From the NCBI GenBank assembly GCA_028023455.1, contig JAQFVV010000032.1, positions 3,947,366-4,011,365 on the forward strand: a stretch of DNA of 64,000 bases. The letters are read 5' to 3'. The notes beneath the pieces are model-generated. The model ran no database searches. It saw only the letters and a program-made list of their open reading frames with translations, and was not told the DNA's origin. Each line of letters begins with the position of its first letter. The first letter of the stretch is position 1. The position numbers and the translations under genes were made by a program. Shown piece after piece: positions 26,001-39,100 of the stretch. The stretch comes from Epiperipatus broadwayi. Its lineage: Eukaryota; Onychophora; Udeonychophora; Euonychophora; Peripatidae.

Positions 26001-26344
26001 TGACAACAGATAATTTGAACTAAAACATAATATTTGTACTATAAATAAGATTATTATTTAAAAATTAGAGTATTCTCTTAATATGATTTTTAAGAAATTT
26101 TATTAACATTATCATATTATTATTACTATGGTCATAAGGTAATTACAAAATATTACATAGGATTATAATATTATCCATTGCCACATACTCTCAAATTATA
26201 AGATTCTACTACATGTTTTATTTAAGATGTCATATGAAGATTAAAAGTTACGTTATATTATTGACTTCTTATTGTTATTAATGATTATTACTATAATAAG
26301 GTAAAATAGACAAGATTAAATTATACATGGAAGATTATTAGTAT

Positions 26345-26465
<121 letters not shown>

Positions 26466-26962
26466 AATTAGAGGTAGTTAGGAGTGATATTAAATCCTTT
26501 ATCCAGCTTAGCTACAGGAATCTTAATTGCCTAGAATTAGTTTTAAAGAACCTGAGATTATTTTAGTTAGATTATTTTGAAATAAGAGATTAGGATTTAT
26601 TTAGTAATATTATCTTAATTAATTAATTATTGTTAAAGACATAAGAATGCTATAAATTTATTATTTGAGGTAATGAAAGAGGGCATAGTATTCTTATGCC
26701 ATTGAGGTAGTATCCTGTGGGATATTGGCTCAATGTAATTCATATTGCTACTTGTAAGCTCACTTCATAGTTTTATGATTTAGTAAATATTTTATTTAGT
26801 TAGTTTATAACCATATTTTTGTCTTATTAATTAGAGCTAGTTTAATAAGATACAGTATTGTAGAATATCTATTATTAATTAGATACATTTTAGCGGAGCA
26901 TAACCATTTATCTGAGCTAGTCCCATTTATTATACTATATATTTCCTGGAAGTGAGGGTACA

Positions 26963-26982
26963 ATATATATATATATATATAT
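26963..26982. repeat. (TA)n, 3' flank of solo LTR
   Basis: A 20-bp TA run follows immediately after the LTR end GGGTACA. Confidence 0.9.
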
Positions 26983-28526
26983 TAACAAGTTACCTACTAA
27001 AAAATATTATCTATGTAATGTTAGGTATTGCTAATTTATTGAATAAAATTTTTATTTGAGTAAAACTTAGCTTACATTTGGTACAGATTCCTAGATTCAC
27101 AGCTCATATAAATGTAAAAAATCATAAATATAGTACCTTTTCTAAAATTATGATTAGGATTACCTAAATAAGGTTTTACACTGTAAATTATATAGCCTCT
27201 GTATTTGATGATTTATTTTATATATTTTTTATCATATAGGCTGTATATAATAATTATAATATCCATCATGACTAGGACTACACAAGTCTTTGTATTTGTT
27301 AATTTATTATACATTTTTCTTGTCATATATATAAATACAAACTGAATACTGTATATTTAATCATGTTTGGAAATTAAATCCACTAACATTTACATTTTGT
27401 ACCACTACGCAAATAAACATACTTAACACCAACATACATTTAAGTAAATCATCATCTCAATCATTTAACACTTTTTATTTCTAAAACAAATATAACTAAA
27501 ATAGATAGTAAATGCTCGCGTGTGTGTGATTGCATGCATATTAAACATACTTATTAGACTAAATAATAACAATTAAAAAGAAAATAAACTTAATGAGAAA
27601 AAAAAAACAAAATTATATTTACATTGTGACTGTATGTATATAAATCATAAAAAAAAGATATTTAAAAAATATTAAATTTGTATTTTATTGTTACTGAAGT
27701 CGATTTTGAAAGAGCACAGCATATAGGGGAGAGGGGGTGACTTCGTTTATCTTTTTGTTCTCCGTAAGAAATGGACAAAAAAAATTAGTTAACTGCATAA
27801 AAATATAAAATTACAAACTGAGAAAAATATATGACGACTAGTTCTAGATCGTAATCATATTCTCAAAATTCATAAATAATGTAAAAGAATCCTAGAATTG
27901 TATATGAATAATATTATAGCAAGAACCTGAAGTTAATTTAAAAGCAAACGGTTCAACTTTTTAAAGCATCAATGCAGACCTGATCAAGTTAAATGTTTAG
28001 CTATATTGTTTATATTTTTGTAGATTATAAATTAGCCCTAATTAACATTAATTGATATCCTTACAAATACATAGAAAACCAATATAAATGGATTTATTTT
28101 ATATTTGCAGAGAAGATCTAAGCGTATTAATCTAAATAGTATTTAGAAAGTTTATTTTAGCGTTGCAAAAATCAAATCAATTAAAAAATATAATTTTTTA
28201 AAAAAATAAAATATCAGAGTCAATTTTTTTTATGTTAACTGATTTTAATCATAGATGGAAAAGTATCTAATTTTTTTGTTTGCTTGTAAAAGATAATATA
28301 CAATAGGGTCTCCTATATTGAATATAATTGATTCCAGAAGGCTACATCGAAGTACATCTATTTAGAAATAATCCTTACCATATTTATGCAATATAGTCAA
28401 ATTACTATCTAAAATAACCATTAATCTTCATGCAAAATTAAAGACAATACTTCAAATAATAAAAAAAACTGGAATGAAAAAATTGTTAAATTTTACATTT
28501 ATTAAAAATTAGGATTTTAATTACAA
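26983..28526. other. AT-rich DNA between solo LTR and gap
   Basis: No gene, exon or repeat recognised. A purine-rich stretch at 27728-27740 (GGGGAGAGGGGGTGA) is the only departure from AT-rich sequence. Confidence 0.4.
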
Positions 28527-29026
28527 NNNNNNNNNNNNNNNNNNNNNNNNNNNNNNNNNNNNNNNNNNNNNNNNNNNNNNNNNNNNNNNNNNNNNNNNNN
28601 NNNNNNNNNNNNNNNNNNNNNNNNNNNNNNNNNNNNNNNNNNNNNNNNNNNNNNNNNNNNNNNNNNNNNNNNNNNNNNNNNNNNNNNNNNNNNNNNNNNN
28701 NNNNNNNNNNNNNNNNNNNNNNNNNNNNNNNNNNNNNNNNNNNNNNNNNNNNNNNNNNNNNNNNNNNNNNNNNNNNNNNNNNNNNNNNNNNNNNNNNNNN
28801 NNNNNNNNNNNNNNNNNNNNNNNNNNNNNNNNNNNNNNNNNNNNNNNNNNNNNNNNNNNNNNNNNNNNNNNNNNNNNNNNNNNNNNNNNNNNNNNNNNNN
28901 NNNNNNNNNNNNNNNNNNNNNNNNNNNNNNNNNNNNNNNNNNNNNNNNNNNNNNNNNNNNNNNNNNNNNNNNNNNNNNNNNNNNNNNNNNNNNNNNNNNN
29001 NNNNNNNNNNNNNNNNNNNNNNNNNN
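28527..29026. other. Assembly gap, 500 N
   Basis: Exactly 500 N, so likely a placeholder of unknown true size. The gap hides the first 18 bp of the 5' LTR and its left flank. An open frame predicted across the N run is meaningless. Confidence 0.99.
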
Positions 29027-32000
29027 TCACCATCTAATTTTTGTGCTAATCTATTAAAAATTTTAAATTTAAGATATATTTGAATATGTGATGTTAATTT
29101 TGCTTATGGTAATATTTCAAAAGGTTTAATTAAAGCAATCTATGAGTATTTGATATGTGAAATTGTGCTGATATTGAGAGAGACATTTTAAATGATGATG
29201 ATTATAATATATAGTTGGGAAAAATGGCCATAATCAATACTGCATTAATATATTTAATAAATAGGTATTTAAAGCTAAAAGTGTTTAAAAGACAAGTTAA
29301 AATTAAATGCATATGTTTATTGTTGATAAAATAATATTATAAAAGAATATAAATATTTTAATTATTATAAGTACTTAAATAGAAGATTAATATTTGATTT
29401 TAATAATATTGGATAATTATTTTAAAATCTATTATAATATCTTATTTATTTAAAAAATATTTATTTTAAAAAATGCAATTGTTAGTTTATTTTTAGACGA
29501 TGACAAGCGTTTCTTGTGTTGTAAAAAAAAACAGATGTTAGTTAAATATACACACACATGCTTGGAAGTTATTTAGTAAAGTTGCAGAACTATTTTAAAA
29601 ATCATGTTATAAAATTTATAAATAATACGTGAGTTATCACGAGATAAAAATAAAGATATTCAATGTAGAATATTAAATCTGATTTTAAAATATTGCTTTA
29701 AAAATATAACGTATAAAAAAGACTTAGTTTATTTTAAATAATCTTATAAAAGTTAAAATTAAAATCAAGTAAGTAAGAATATTTTTAAAAATGTTTAATG
29801 GATTTAAATAAACGATAAGGATTATTTTAAAAATTTAATAATGTAATAAATATTAAATATTAAATAAGTCATTATTTATTTTTAATTTTGTGTTGTTGGT
29901 AAATATGTAAATAAGCCAGCAAAGTTGATTGTTTAATCTACCAATCAAATGGGAAGTTTCTTCCGGTATAAAAGCTCAATTCAATTGTTAGGAGAGGACT
30001 TCGTGATTGATTTTTCAAGTTAATTGTGTTATTAAAAATAGCAAAGTAAATTTGATAGACGCTCTTAAAATCAATTTTAAAATTACAAGAGTGTCATTAT
30101 AAATAATTTATAAAAGTTTTAAATGATAGACATGCAGTGTTAATTTAATTTTTCCCTATCAATCGTCTCTATATTGAAGCTCAATTTACAAGCAAATAGT
30201 CATGGGAACATCATATATAGTGAAAATATATCGGAAACTTTATACTAGAAATATGACAAACGCTGGATTAGTTCGGAAAATTACGAGATGGAGAAAAGTA
30301 GTATTTTGGACAGTATATAATTTTAAAAGCTAATTACTATTGACTATTAGAAAATAGATATTTTAAAGAATAAAATACTTCTTTATGAAGAAAGTATTTT
30401 TGTAAGATATAAATTTAAATATATATCTTAAGTAAAGATATTAGAAATAAAAGTAGTTTTATAAATACTTGCCTTGTTAAGTCTTTATGTTTAAAAGACT
30501 GAATGTTGACAATTTTAAAAGGCAAATAAATTGAAAATATAATTAGCTAAAAGTCTTAATATAATAAAAATTATTATATTGAAATAATTTAAACGCTGGT
30601 CGTTTATAGATAAAGAAGCTTATTCTTACCTGGATATTTTGTTAAGAAATGCGCAAGTAATATGTGGACGTCCCAGTTAATTTAAAATAATTAAATGATA
30701 ATTTTTCATAAACTATAGACTAATTTAAAATAATAACTTTGAATAATATTCTAGAAAGAACTAAATCAGGATCCTATAAACTATTTTAATTTTATTTTAT
30801 TTTCTTGTGGGGAACTTTTATTTTATTTTAAAAGAACGTTTTCGTTTTTCATAAACTTTTAAAAAAACACGTGATGGACCGGAAACAGGAAATGGTGTTC
30901 TAGTGAATGTGTACCTAGGATTAAAGAACTTTATGGTGAAAAGAAAACATCGCTGGAGTTATGTAATATGAATTTTGTTTTATTTATCTAATATAAAAGT
31001 TAAATATTATTAATCTATTAAAAATAAGATAGGTACATTTCTTAAAATAATAACTAAAAATAATATAATGATTAATTGCATAAGTTTATTTTATAATTAA
31101 TATAACACGTAATATGTTAAAGAATGATTGTGAGTGTAAATGTGAATTATTTTATGAAGCTGTAATTCCGAAGAATATTGGAAGATGGACTGTACATTAA
31201 ATCATTATTGATGGTAAAAATTGTATAATAATAATAATTTTGATGTATTTAATATGTTTTTCTTTAGATCAACTAAATGATATGTTATTGTTGAATGAAT
31301 GTATGAATATTTTAAAAATACACACACATTATATTGGCAGTGACAGTTTTATTTAAATATGCATAATTTGAATTTATGATATAAATACGATACAACATTA
31401 CATAAGAAGCTTAGAAATAATTATATGATTCTTTCGTAAATAAATTTTGATTTTTATTTTTATTATGTTATAGTATTAGAATTATATTTATTATTCATAC
31501 AAGTAATTATTTTATTTCAAGTTAGGAAGAGATCTTAAAAGTCTATATTTTATTTTATTTTATTGGATAAATTAAGTTAAGTTTTATGTAGAAGTTTATA
31601 TTTGAATTGAAGATTTACCGAATATAGATGATGAAGTATAAATAGTTTTGGATAATTAGTATTTATTTAAAGTTGATGATTGTTTTTCCGGAAAGTTTAA
31701 ATAAGTTTAGAGGATGTTTTGTAGATAGAAAGTTATTAAGAAGGAGTAGAATAACACATAAAGTAAAGTAATAATTTCACATAGAAAAGAATCATAGAAT
31801 TTATCTAATATAATACTTTATGAATTTGAAATTGATGAATAATTTAAATATTATTATTTTAACAGTACATATATGTAATGCATATTTGATAAAACATGTA
31901 GCATGAATTGCATTAAGTGAAATATAAAATTATAATCAATTATTTGTTATTACATTACAAGGATACATTAGTTTCTATATTATGCTATTAGAGTAATGCT

Positions 32001-33279
32001 AATAGTAGAGTGAACACATACTAGTACATGATGAAATGAATAACAGTAATACTTAAGTGATGTAGCAATTTAATTAGTAAAGTTTAATTGTTTACATATG
32101 CTACATAAATATTATTTACATAAATTTTTCTGTGTAATAATTGAAGTTCACTGATATTTATTTAAAGTCTAAGTTTTGAAAACATACTTCAATGTTATTA
32201 GTACAGCATTTTAAAGAATGTATAATTACTTATTAGGAGTATGAGTTAATAACAGTGTAAACATATTGTATTATTATTTTCTTATTTTTATTTTCTTTGT
32301 TTTTCATAATTTTGAACTGTAAATATTGTAAATAAATTCTTAATTAAAGTTAATGTAAATAAATTTGTTTAATTTGTTTTAAAAGTGTGTCGAGTTCATT
32401 ATTTTGCACCACAGCATTTGACAGCAGATAATTTGAAGAAACATAATATTTGCACAATGTGAATTTATTAATATTATTTTAGAAATAAATACAATATTTT
32501 CCTGATTATCATTTATGAGAATTGATTGACATTATTACATCATATTACAATGGTCATAGAGTAATTATAATGCATAATATAAGAGTACAATATTATTTAT
32601 TGCCACAGATTATTGAATTATAAGATTTTGATCTATTCCAAAATTAAGATACTATATGAAAATAAAAGATATACACATGATTATTTATTTATTTAATGAT
32701 TGATGATATAACAGAAATAGATAAGATTAAGTTATACCCTAAGATTAGTATTGAGTATTATTATTATTAGAATAAGTTAGGTGTATTTAGGTTTGATATA
32801 AAATCCCATATCATACTTATTTACATGAGTTATCATTACTTTAAGATAATTAGAAGAACCTGAGATTATTTAATTATATTTTAAAAAATTAAAAGTTAAG
32901 ATTTATTTATTTTATTATTATTAAAGATAATTTATTTTATTTAAAAGCCATAAGAATGCTGTAGATGTAGTAGTAAGTTAATAAGGAGGTAATAGTATTC
33001 TTATGCCATTGAGACAATGTCTTGGGAGATATTGACTCAATGTAAATCTACTTATTGCTTTGTAACTTTACTTCACAGTCTCATGATTTTAATAAATACT
33101 TATTTAATTAGTACATACTATAGAAATATATTGATTTTGATAATTGATAATAAATTTAATTAGAATATGATAGTATAAAAGTAAATTAAAGATAGATATG
33201 CAAATTTTAATTAAGCATTATAATTTAATTGAGCTAGTCGTATTTCAAACTATATTATACATCGAGAAGTAAGGGTACA
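29027..33279 (+). repeat. 5' LTR (first 18 bp hidden by gap)
   Basis: 4253 visible bp, nearly identical to 40327-44570, ending in AAGGGTACA. It is very AT-rich, with no substantial ORF. An LTR above 4 kb is exceptional for an animal Gypsy element, where a few hundred bases to about 1 kb is usual. Confidence 0.95.
29941..29974 (+). promoter_or_regulatory. 5' LTR promoter: CCAAT and TATA boxes
   Basis: CCAAT at 29941 and TATAAAAG at 29967-29974, 26 bp apart. The genomic RNA probably starts about 25-30 bp downstream, near 30000. This puts U3 at roughly 1 kb and leaves over 3 kb of LTR in R-U5. Confidence 0.75.
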
Positions 33280-33296
33280 AAGGGTAAGAAGGATTT

Positions 33297-33314
33297 TGGC
33301 GCCGGCAACGTGGT
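33297..33314 (+). promoter_or_regulatory. Candidate primer-binding site
   Basis: TGGCGCC followed by GGCAACGTGG lies 17 nt inside the 5' LTR end. TGGCGCC complements the 3' end of lysine tRNAs, and CAACGTGG also matches the next part of the tRNA-Lys(CUU) tail, but with a two-base insertion between the blocks. It is the only GC-rich motif in this part of the leader. The offset from the LTR is larger than usual. Confidence 0.6.
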
Positions 33315-34038
33315 GGGCCATTGATATGTTAGAGTTACAATTTTATCGGCCCGATAGGTGGAAAAGAAAGATTTTAGCGAACAATTATTTTAGGCTTAGA
33401 TATTTAATTAAGAATTAGGATACATAATTTTAGGGTTAGTATATGTTAGTAGAATAAAATGATAGGTATAATTTGTTAATAAAAATAGTGTATATGTTAA
33501 AATGTATAATTTAGGAGTTAGTGATTAGTATATTTATTAAATATAAATAATTAGTATTTTATAACAATATTTATAATTGATTAGATGTTGATTGTAAAAT
33601 TAGAATAAAGATCTTATTAGTAAAGTTATTATATTTTCATGTGGTATCTATAATATGATTATTTAAAAATTAAATACTGTGTTGATTTTAAGTTAATAAG
33701 TAAATAAATATGTAAATTATGGAAATGTGGCAAATAATTATTTTATAATATGACCATATCAATTCTTAAAATATTTTAGATGAATACTTAATATCATATA
33801 TTATGTGCAAATTGTCTGTGGATCATAGGTGTGAAAATAAATGATATGACACAATTTTGTTATTTGAAGTTATATAATTATTTAATAATAAATAGTGTAG
33901 AGTTTTCAAAGATACTATTTTATGATTAATTGTAGAAGTGAATTGAGTGGAGATGGGAAGGTTGATAGGGAATTATTTTGAAAAATATTGATAATAAATA
34001 CTGCATAATAATAGAATTGAATTTTAAAAAAAATAAAA
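33315..34038 (+). other. Leader of the Gypsy element
   Basis: AT-rich untranslated sequence between the primer-binding-like site and the gag start. It probably holds packaging signals, but no specific motif is recognised. Several short upstream frames are present. Confidence 0.6.
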
Positions 34039-36183
34039 ATGAGTAATTGGGATAAAGATCTAGAAGTTGAAATGTCCAATTTTGTTGTTGAAGATAATAG
34101 TTGTGTGGAGAGTAAAGAAATAGAGAAATTAGCAGATTCAGAAATAATATTAAAAAATACTCAAAGTATGGATAATGAAATAGAGGAGGAAGAAGAGATA
34201 ATTTTTAAAATTAAAGAGAAAGAAGTAGTAAAAACTGAGAAAGATGTAGAGAACTTTTCAATGTCTGATTTGAAGAGATATTTTGAAATAATGATTCAAG
34301 ATAATTATTTTATTAAGAAGGAAATGAAAGATATGAATATAAATATGAAAGAAATGAAAGAGGAGAATAAGTCTTTAAAAGAAGAAATGAAAGAGGAGAA
34401 TAAGTCTCTTAGAGACGATATTAATTCTTTAAAAGAAAATATGAAAGAGGAGAATAATTCTTTAAAAGAAGAAATGAAAGATATGAATATAAATATGAAA
34501 GAAATGAAAGAGGAGAGTAATTCTATTAAAGCAGAAATAAAGGATAATTTTGCAATTGTAATGAGTTTTAATAAAAAAATGGAAGATAGAATGGATAATA
34601 TAGATATAAGATTTGATAAAAATGAAGAAGTAGTTGAGTCTTTAAAATTAGAAATACTAAAAATTGATGATAGAAATCAAGAATTTTTAGAAAGAAAACT
34701 TCATGAATTTTCAGAAAGCACAATTAAAAGTCTAAAAGATCAAATAGCAGAATCTATTGATCAATGTAGAATTAATAATAATAATTTAACTTTAAAAATT
34801 GATGACTATAAATTAAAAGTTGATAGTGAGATTGGTGAAGTTAAGAACCAAGTTAGTAATATTAATGAAGATATTAAAGATGTTAGGAGTGCCATAGTTC
34901 AGACCAAAGGGAACATAAAAGATGAAATAGAGAAGGAATTAGTAGAAAAATTTAAGGGTTTAGATGTCAAAAGAGTCGATGAAAATAAATATAGATCGAA
35001 AGTAGGAGAGAATATAAAGCGTATTCAAAAGGATATAAAGGATCACGTAGGTATGATAGAACAGAATAAGGACAAGTATAAAGAAATTTTAGACAAGAAT
35101 TTAGATGAGTTTAGAAAAGAACAAAAAGGATATGTAAAGCAAGTGCTTGAGCAAATGGACTTAGAAGGGAAATTTCAGCAAGTATATGATCAGATAGAAA
35201 TGAAAAGTATAAGTAATGCAAAAGCAGAGGTATTTAAAGGGAAAATAAGTAGTAAGGCATATATGGATTATATTGATTCTTCACAAATAAATAATGTAGA
35301 ATTAGTTAAGCAAGGTAGTAATAATAATAATCAGTCAGGAAATACTATTGTGAAGGAAATTGACAATAGACCGACTAGAGAAGTGATTAGTCATGAGGGA
35401 AGTGCGAATAATTCAATGGCCCTAAGGTTTATGAAAGTGAAACCATTTAAAGGGGAATACATGGAAAATCCCTCTGAGTTTTTAAACAATTTGGATGAAT
35501 TGTTTTCAATATGTTCTTTATCTGAAAAAGAAAAAGTGGCCGTGTGTAGCAATCATTTATATGGAGTTGCTAAAGATTGGTGGCAATCCCTGTTTGAGAA
35601 GCCAATGACATATGGTGATTTCAAATGTTTTATTGTTGGGAGCTTTTGGAACTCCGACAAACAGGATTGCATTCGGTATCAAATTACCCAAGAGAAGTAC
35701 CAAGTTAGCAAAGGCAGCTACACAAGCTTTTTCAGGAGTCAAGCTGTTCGTCTGAAGACGTTGACTGCTTGTCCATTATCGGAAGGACAGATTGTCCGGA
35801 TAGTTAGGCACAATTTACCTAAAAATGTGGAGCAATTGTTAATAGCTGCTGACCGTGGGACAATTGAGGAAGTCTCTGAAATCCTGGATGCTTTGGAAGT
35901 AGCAGAATTATCGATGGATAATAGGTTTAGGGTAAATAAGGATCGGAATAGTTACCCATTAGCAAGTCTTAGTGTTAATACTGGGGTGAGATCTTCTGGA
36001 GGTGTTAAGAGAAGATTTGAGTACAAAGGCAGAGATAGAATGTCTCCATATTTTAAGAAATCTGTAAAATATGATACAAATAGGGATAGAAGTGATGATT
36101 CGCATAATCAGCCTTCTACTAGTGGTGTGACCACAATTCTTAAGAGACCAGCTAATAAAACTAGTAGTAAAAAGTTAAATTAG
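34039..36183 (+). CDS. gag: Gag of giant-LTR Gypsy element, with long coiled coil
   Basis: 714 codons, starting at an ATG in an A-rich context after the leader. Residues 1-70 are acidic. Residues about 75-390 are highly charged with heptad-like spacing, a long predicted coiled coil. A block at residues 95-116 is repeated at 145-166, reflecting a 150-bp DNA repeat. The retrotransposon capsid domain lies at about 462-620, with FKGEYMENPSEFL, the AKDWWQSL motif (511-518) and a FIVGSFW segment. The C-terminus is basic (VKRRFEYKGRDR) but has no CCHC zinc knuckle, so RNA binding must rely on basic residues. The coiled coil makes it longer than typical insect Gypsy Gag. The codons are strikingly AT-rich up to about 35400 and less so in the capsid part. 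Confidence 0.9.
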   Translation: MSNWDKDLEVEMSNFVVEDNSCVESKEIEKLADSEIILKNTQSMDNEIEEEEEIIFKIKEKEVVKTEKDVENFSMSDLKRYFEIMIQDNYFIKKEMKDMNINMKEMKEENKSLKEEMKEENKSLRDDINSLKENMKEENNSLKEEMKDMNINMKEMKEESNSIKAEIKDNFAIVMSFNKKMEDRMDNIDIRFDKNEEVVESLKLEILKIDDRNQEFLERKLHEFSESTIKSLKDQIAESIDQCRINNNNLTLKIDDYKLKVDSEIGEVKNQVSNINEDIKDVRSAIVQTKGNIKDEIEKELVEKFKGLDVKRVDENKYRSKVGENIKRIQKDIKDHVGMIEQNKDKYKEILDKNLDEFRKEQKGYVKQVLEQMDLEGKFQQVYDQIEMKSISNAKAEVFKGKISSKAYMDYIDSSQINNVELVKQGSNNNNQSGNTIVKEIDNRPTREVISHEGSANNSMALRFMKVKPFKGEYMENPSEFLNNLDELFSICSLSEKEKVAVCSNHLYGVAKDWWQSLFEKPMTYGDFKCFIVGSFWNSDKQDCIRYQITQEKYQVSKGSYTSFFRSQAVRLKTLTACPLSEGQIVRIVRHNLPKNVEQLLIAADRGTIEEVSEILDALEVAELSMDNRFRVNKDRNSYPLASLSVNTGVRSSGGVKRRFEYKGRDRMSPYFKKSVKYDTNRDRSDDSHNQPSTSGVTTILKRPANKTSSKKLN
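36168..36183 (+). promoter_or_regulatory. gag-pol overlap, possible recoding site
   Basis: Gag ends ...AGT AAA AAG TTA AAT TAG. Pol is -1 to gag and its frame is closed by TAA at 36168, so a shift must occur within 36169-36183. T AAA AAG resembles, but does not match, the classical A AAA AAG slippery heptamer. Reinitiation at the ATG at 36234 (A at -3, G at +4) is an alternative. Confidence 0.4.
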
Positions 36184-36191
36184 AAAGGTCT

Positions 36192-39100
36192 TTGTATGTT
36201 AGTTCCTCTTTGCAAGGACCCGGTGCTAACAAAATGGGGAACGATCAGATGTGGATGCTGAATACTTTAGATCTTGATATTGATTATCTAGAGCCCTTTA
36301 CTATAGGTGAACCACCTATAACTTATCAGTGTCCCATTGTAATTTTGCATATAAATAATATTAGAGTTGAAGCATTAATTGACTCCGGAAGTCAAGCTTC
36401 CATATTATCAGAGTCAATGTATCAAAATCTGGTGAGTGTAGAAGGGAATATACCCTCATTGCCAGTAAAACAGATCCAAGTAACTTTAGCAAATGGAAAG
36501 AGGACAAAGTTATCAAATAAACAAGTCTGGATTACCTTCAAAATAAATAATACTGAATTTGGGCATGTTTTTCTTATTATGCCTGGATTAATACATGAAG
36601 CCATAATAGGAGCTGACTTCATGATTTTGAATAAATGTCAGATAGATTTTTATAATAGGATTTTTATTTGTAAAGAAGAAAGGCTTAATTTTGAATATGG
36701 TATGCATAACCTTTCTAGTCAATTATTATGTATACAGAACACATTAATTGATGCCAGCATAAAGGCTAAAATTGAACATGTTTATGCAATAAATTCTAAA
36801 TTGGGTGAAAATTTATATCAATTAATGTATAATTATAAGAATATATTTTCTAAAATTCCTGGTATAATAAAGGGATATACCCATAGAATAAAATTGAAGA
36901 GTAATGATCCTTTCCATCAAAAGATGTACCCAATTCCTTACCAATATAAGGATGAGGTACAGAGTCAAATTGACAAAATGCTAGAGTGGGATATAATCAA
37001 GAAATGCCCTTCTCCTTACGTAAACCCATTGGTTATTGTGAAGAAGAAGGATGGCAGTATTAGAGTATGCTTGGATGCTCGTATGTTAAATAATGTAACT
37101 GTACCAGAGCGTGACATTCCTCCACCTGTACATGAGCTCTTAACTAAATTTCACAAGAGGTCAATTTTCTCTACATTTGATCTGACAGCTAGTTATTGGC
37201 AAATACCACTGCATGAGAATGATCAGCAATATACAGCATTTAGATTTCAAGGCCAGTCGTATGTTTTCAGACGGATGCCTTTTGGTCTCATTAATAGTGG
37301 TGCTGGCTTGATCAGATGTTTAGACATGATTTTTTCGAAACAATTGAAAGAGAAAATCATCATGTATGTGGATGATATAGTTATTGCTTCTGATAGTTTA
37401 CATGAGCATATCCAACATTTAAAATTATTTTTTACTGAATGCCAAATGCAGAATGTTAAAATTAATATGGAAAAATGTTCAATAGCAGCTAAAGAAATTA
37501 CTTTTCTAGGTCATTTAATAAATGAGCATGGAATCCAGCCCCATCCTGAAAAGATTGCAGCTATTCAACGTTTTCCCATTCCAAAAACAGTAAAGCAATT
37601 AAAATCATTTTTCGGATTGTGTAATTATTATAATAGGTTTTATAAAAATTTCGCGGAAGATACTATAAATTTATCTAAATTATTAAAGAAAGCTGAAAAA
37701 TGGAAATGGACTGCTGAACATGACAATGAATTTAATATAATTAAAAGTAAATTTTTAAAAAACGTAATTTTAATGTATCCTGACTTTAGTAAAACATTTT
37801 ATGTGCAGACAGATAGTAGTTACTATGGTCTGGGAGTAGTGTTGTATCAACTCGATGAGGATCAGGTACCTCATGTGTTGTACTTCTTGAGCCGACATTT
37901 AAGAGGTGCTGAGTTGAATTACACTATTACTGAAAAGGAAACCCTAGCTGTTGTCTGGGCTTTTCAGAAATTACGCCAATTTTTATTGGGATCAGAAGTA
38001 ATTGTGTTGACCGACCATAGAAGCTTGGAGTTTTTGAACAAAAGCTACCTCAGTAATGAGAGACTTGTTAGGTGGAGCTTGTATCTCCAACAATTCAACT
38101 ATAGAGTTATCTATATTGAAGGGAGACAGAATATCCCTGCTGATATTCTTAGCCGCCACCCTATTTGTCTGATGTCCCAACATCCTAATGCTCAAAATAT
38201 AATTATTAGTAGTGTGGATGTAGTCAGGGATGAATCTATAGTAGATGATTATAATAATCTCACTATGATTCAAGGTCAGGATCATAAATTAAATAGAATC
38301 ATGACTATCTTAAATAATCATGACAATAAAAATAGTAAGAATAAATCTATTAAAAGGATTTTTAGCAAGTATAAGATGTATCAGAATTTACTTATGTACA
38401 ATTTAAATTCAAATCAGGGGGAATCATGGAGGATAGTTGTACCTGACTCTATGATTGACAAATTGATTATGTATGTACATTGTAGTTATGGTCACTATGG
38501 TGCACCAAAGATTATGTATGTATTAAAATCTATTTTTTATTGGGATAAAATGTATAAGCGTGTCATAAGGAAAATTAAAACATGTTCTACTTGCTTGAAG
38601 TCTAAATATTGTAACAAATCATATGTTGGTGTAATGCAGCCTATTATTCCAAATCAAGTTAATGAATTGTTGGCTATTGATTTTTATGGGCCTTTACCAC
38701 CATTTAAACAACAGAAATTTATTTTAGTAGCTTATGATGTTTTCAGTAAGTTTGTAGCAGCATATCCTGTGCCTAAAACTAGTGCACATTTTGTAATAAA
38801 ATGCATGCTGAATTATCAGTTTCCATTAGTAGGAAAACCAAAAATTATACTAACAGATCATGCTACTGCTTTTATATCGAATAGATGGAATGAGTGGATT
38901 CAAGATCAAAACCTCAAACATGTTATGAGCTCCATAAGAAACCCTCAATCTAATCCATGCGAACGTGTTATGCGGGAGCTTAGTCGATTATTTAGGGTGT
39001 ATGTAGCTGATAATCATAAGAAATGGGTTCAAAAACTCCCTGAGGTGATTAACTATATTAATAGTACGTATAATGAGTCCACTGGTTTCACTCCTATTCG

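Noticed and set aside
28521-29033. Long minus-strand open frame
   Set aside because: It is translated N characters of the assembly gap and has no biological meaning.
30600-30650. Splice-donor-like GTAAGAATA on the minus strand within the LTR (repeated near 41920)
   Set aside because: No matching acceptor and open exon were found; it is conserved merely because the two LTRs are copies.
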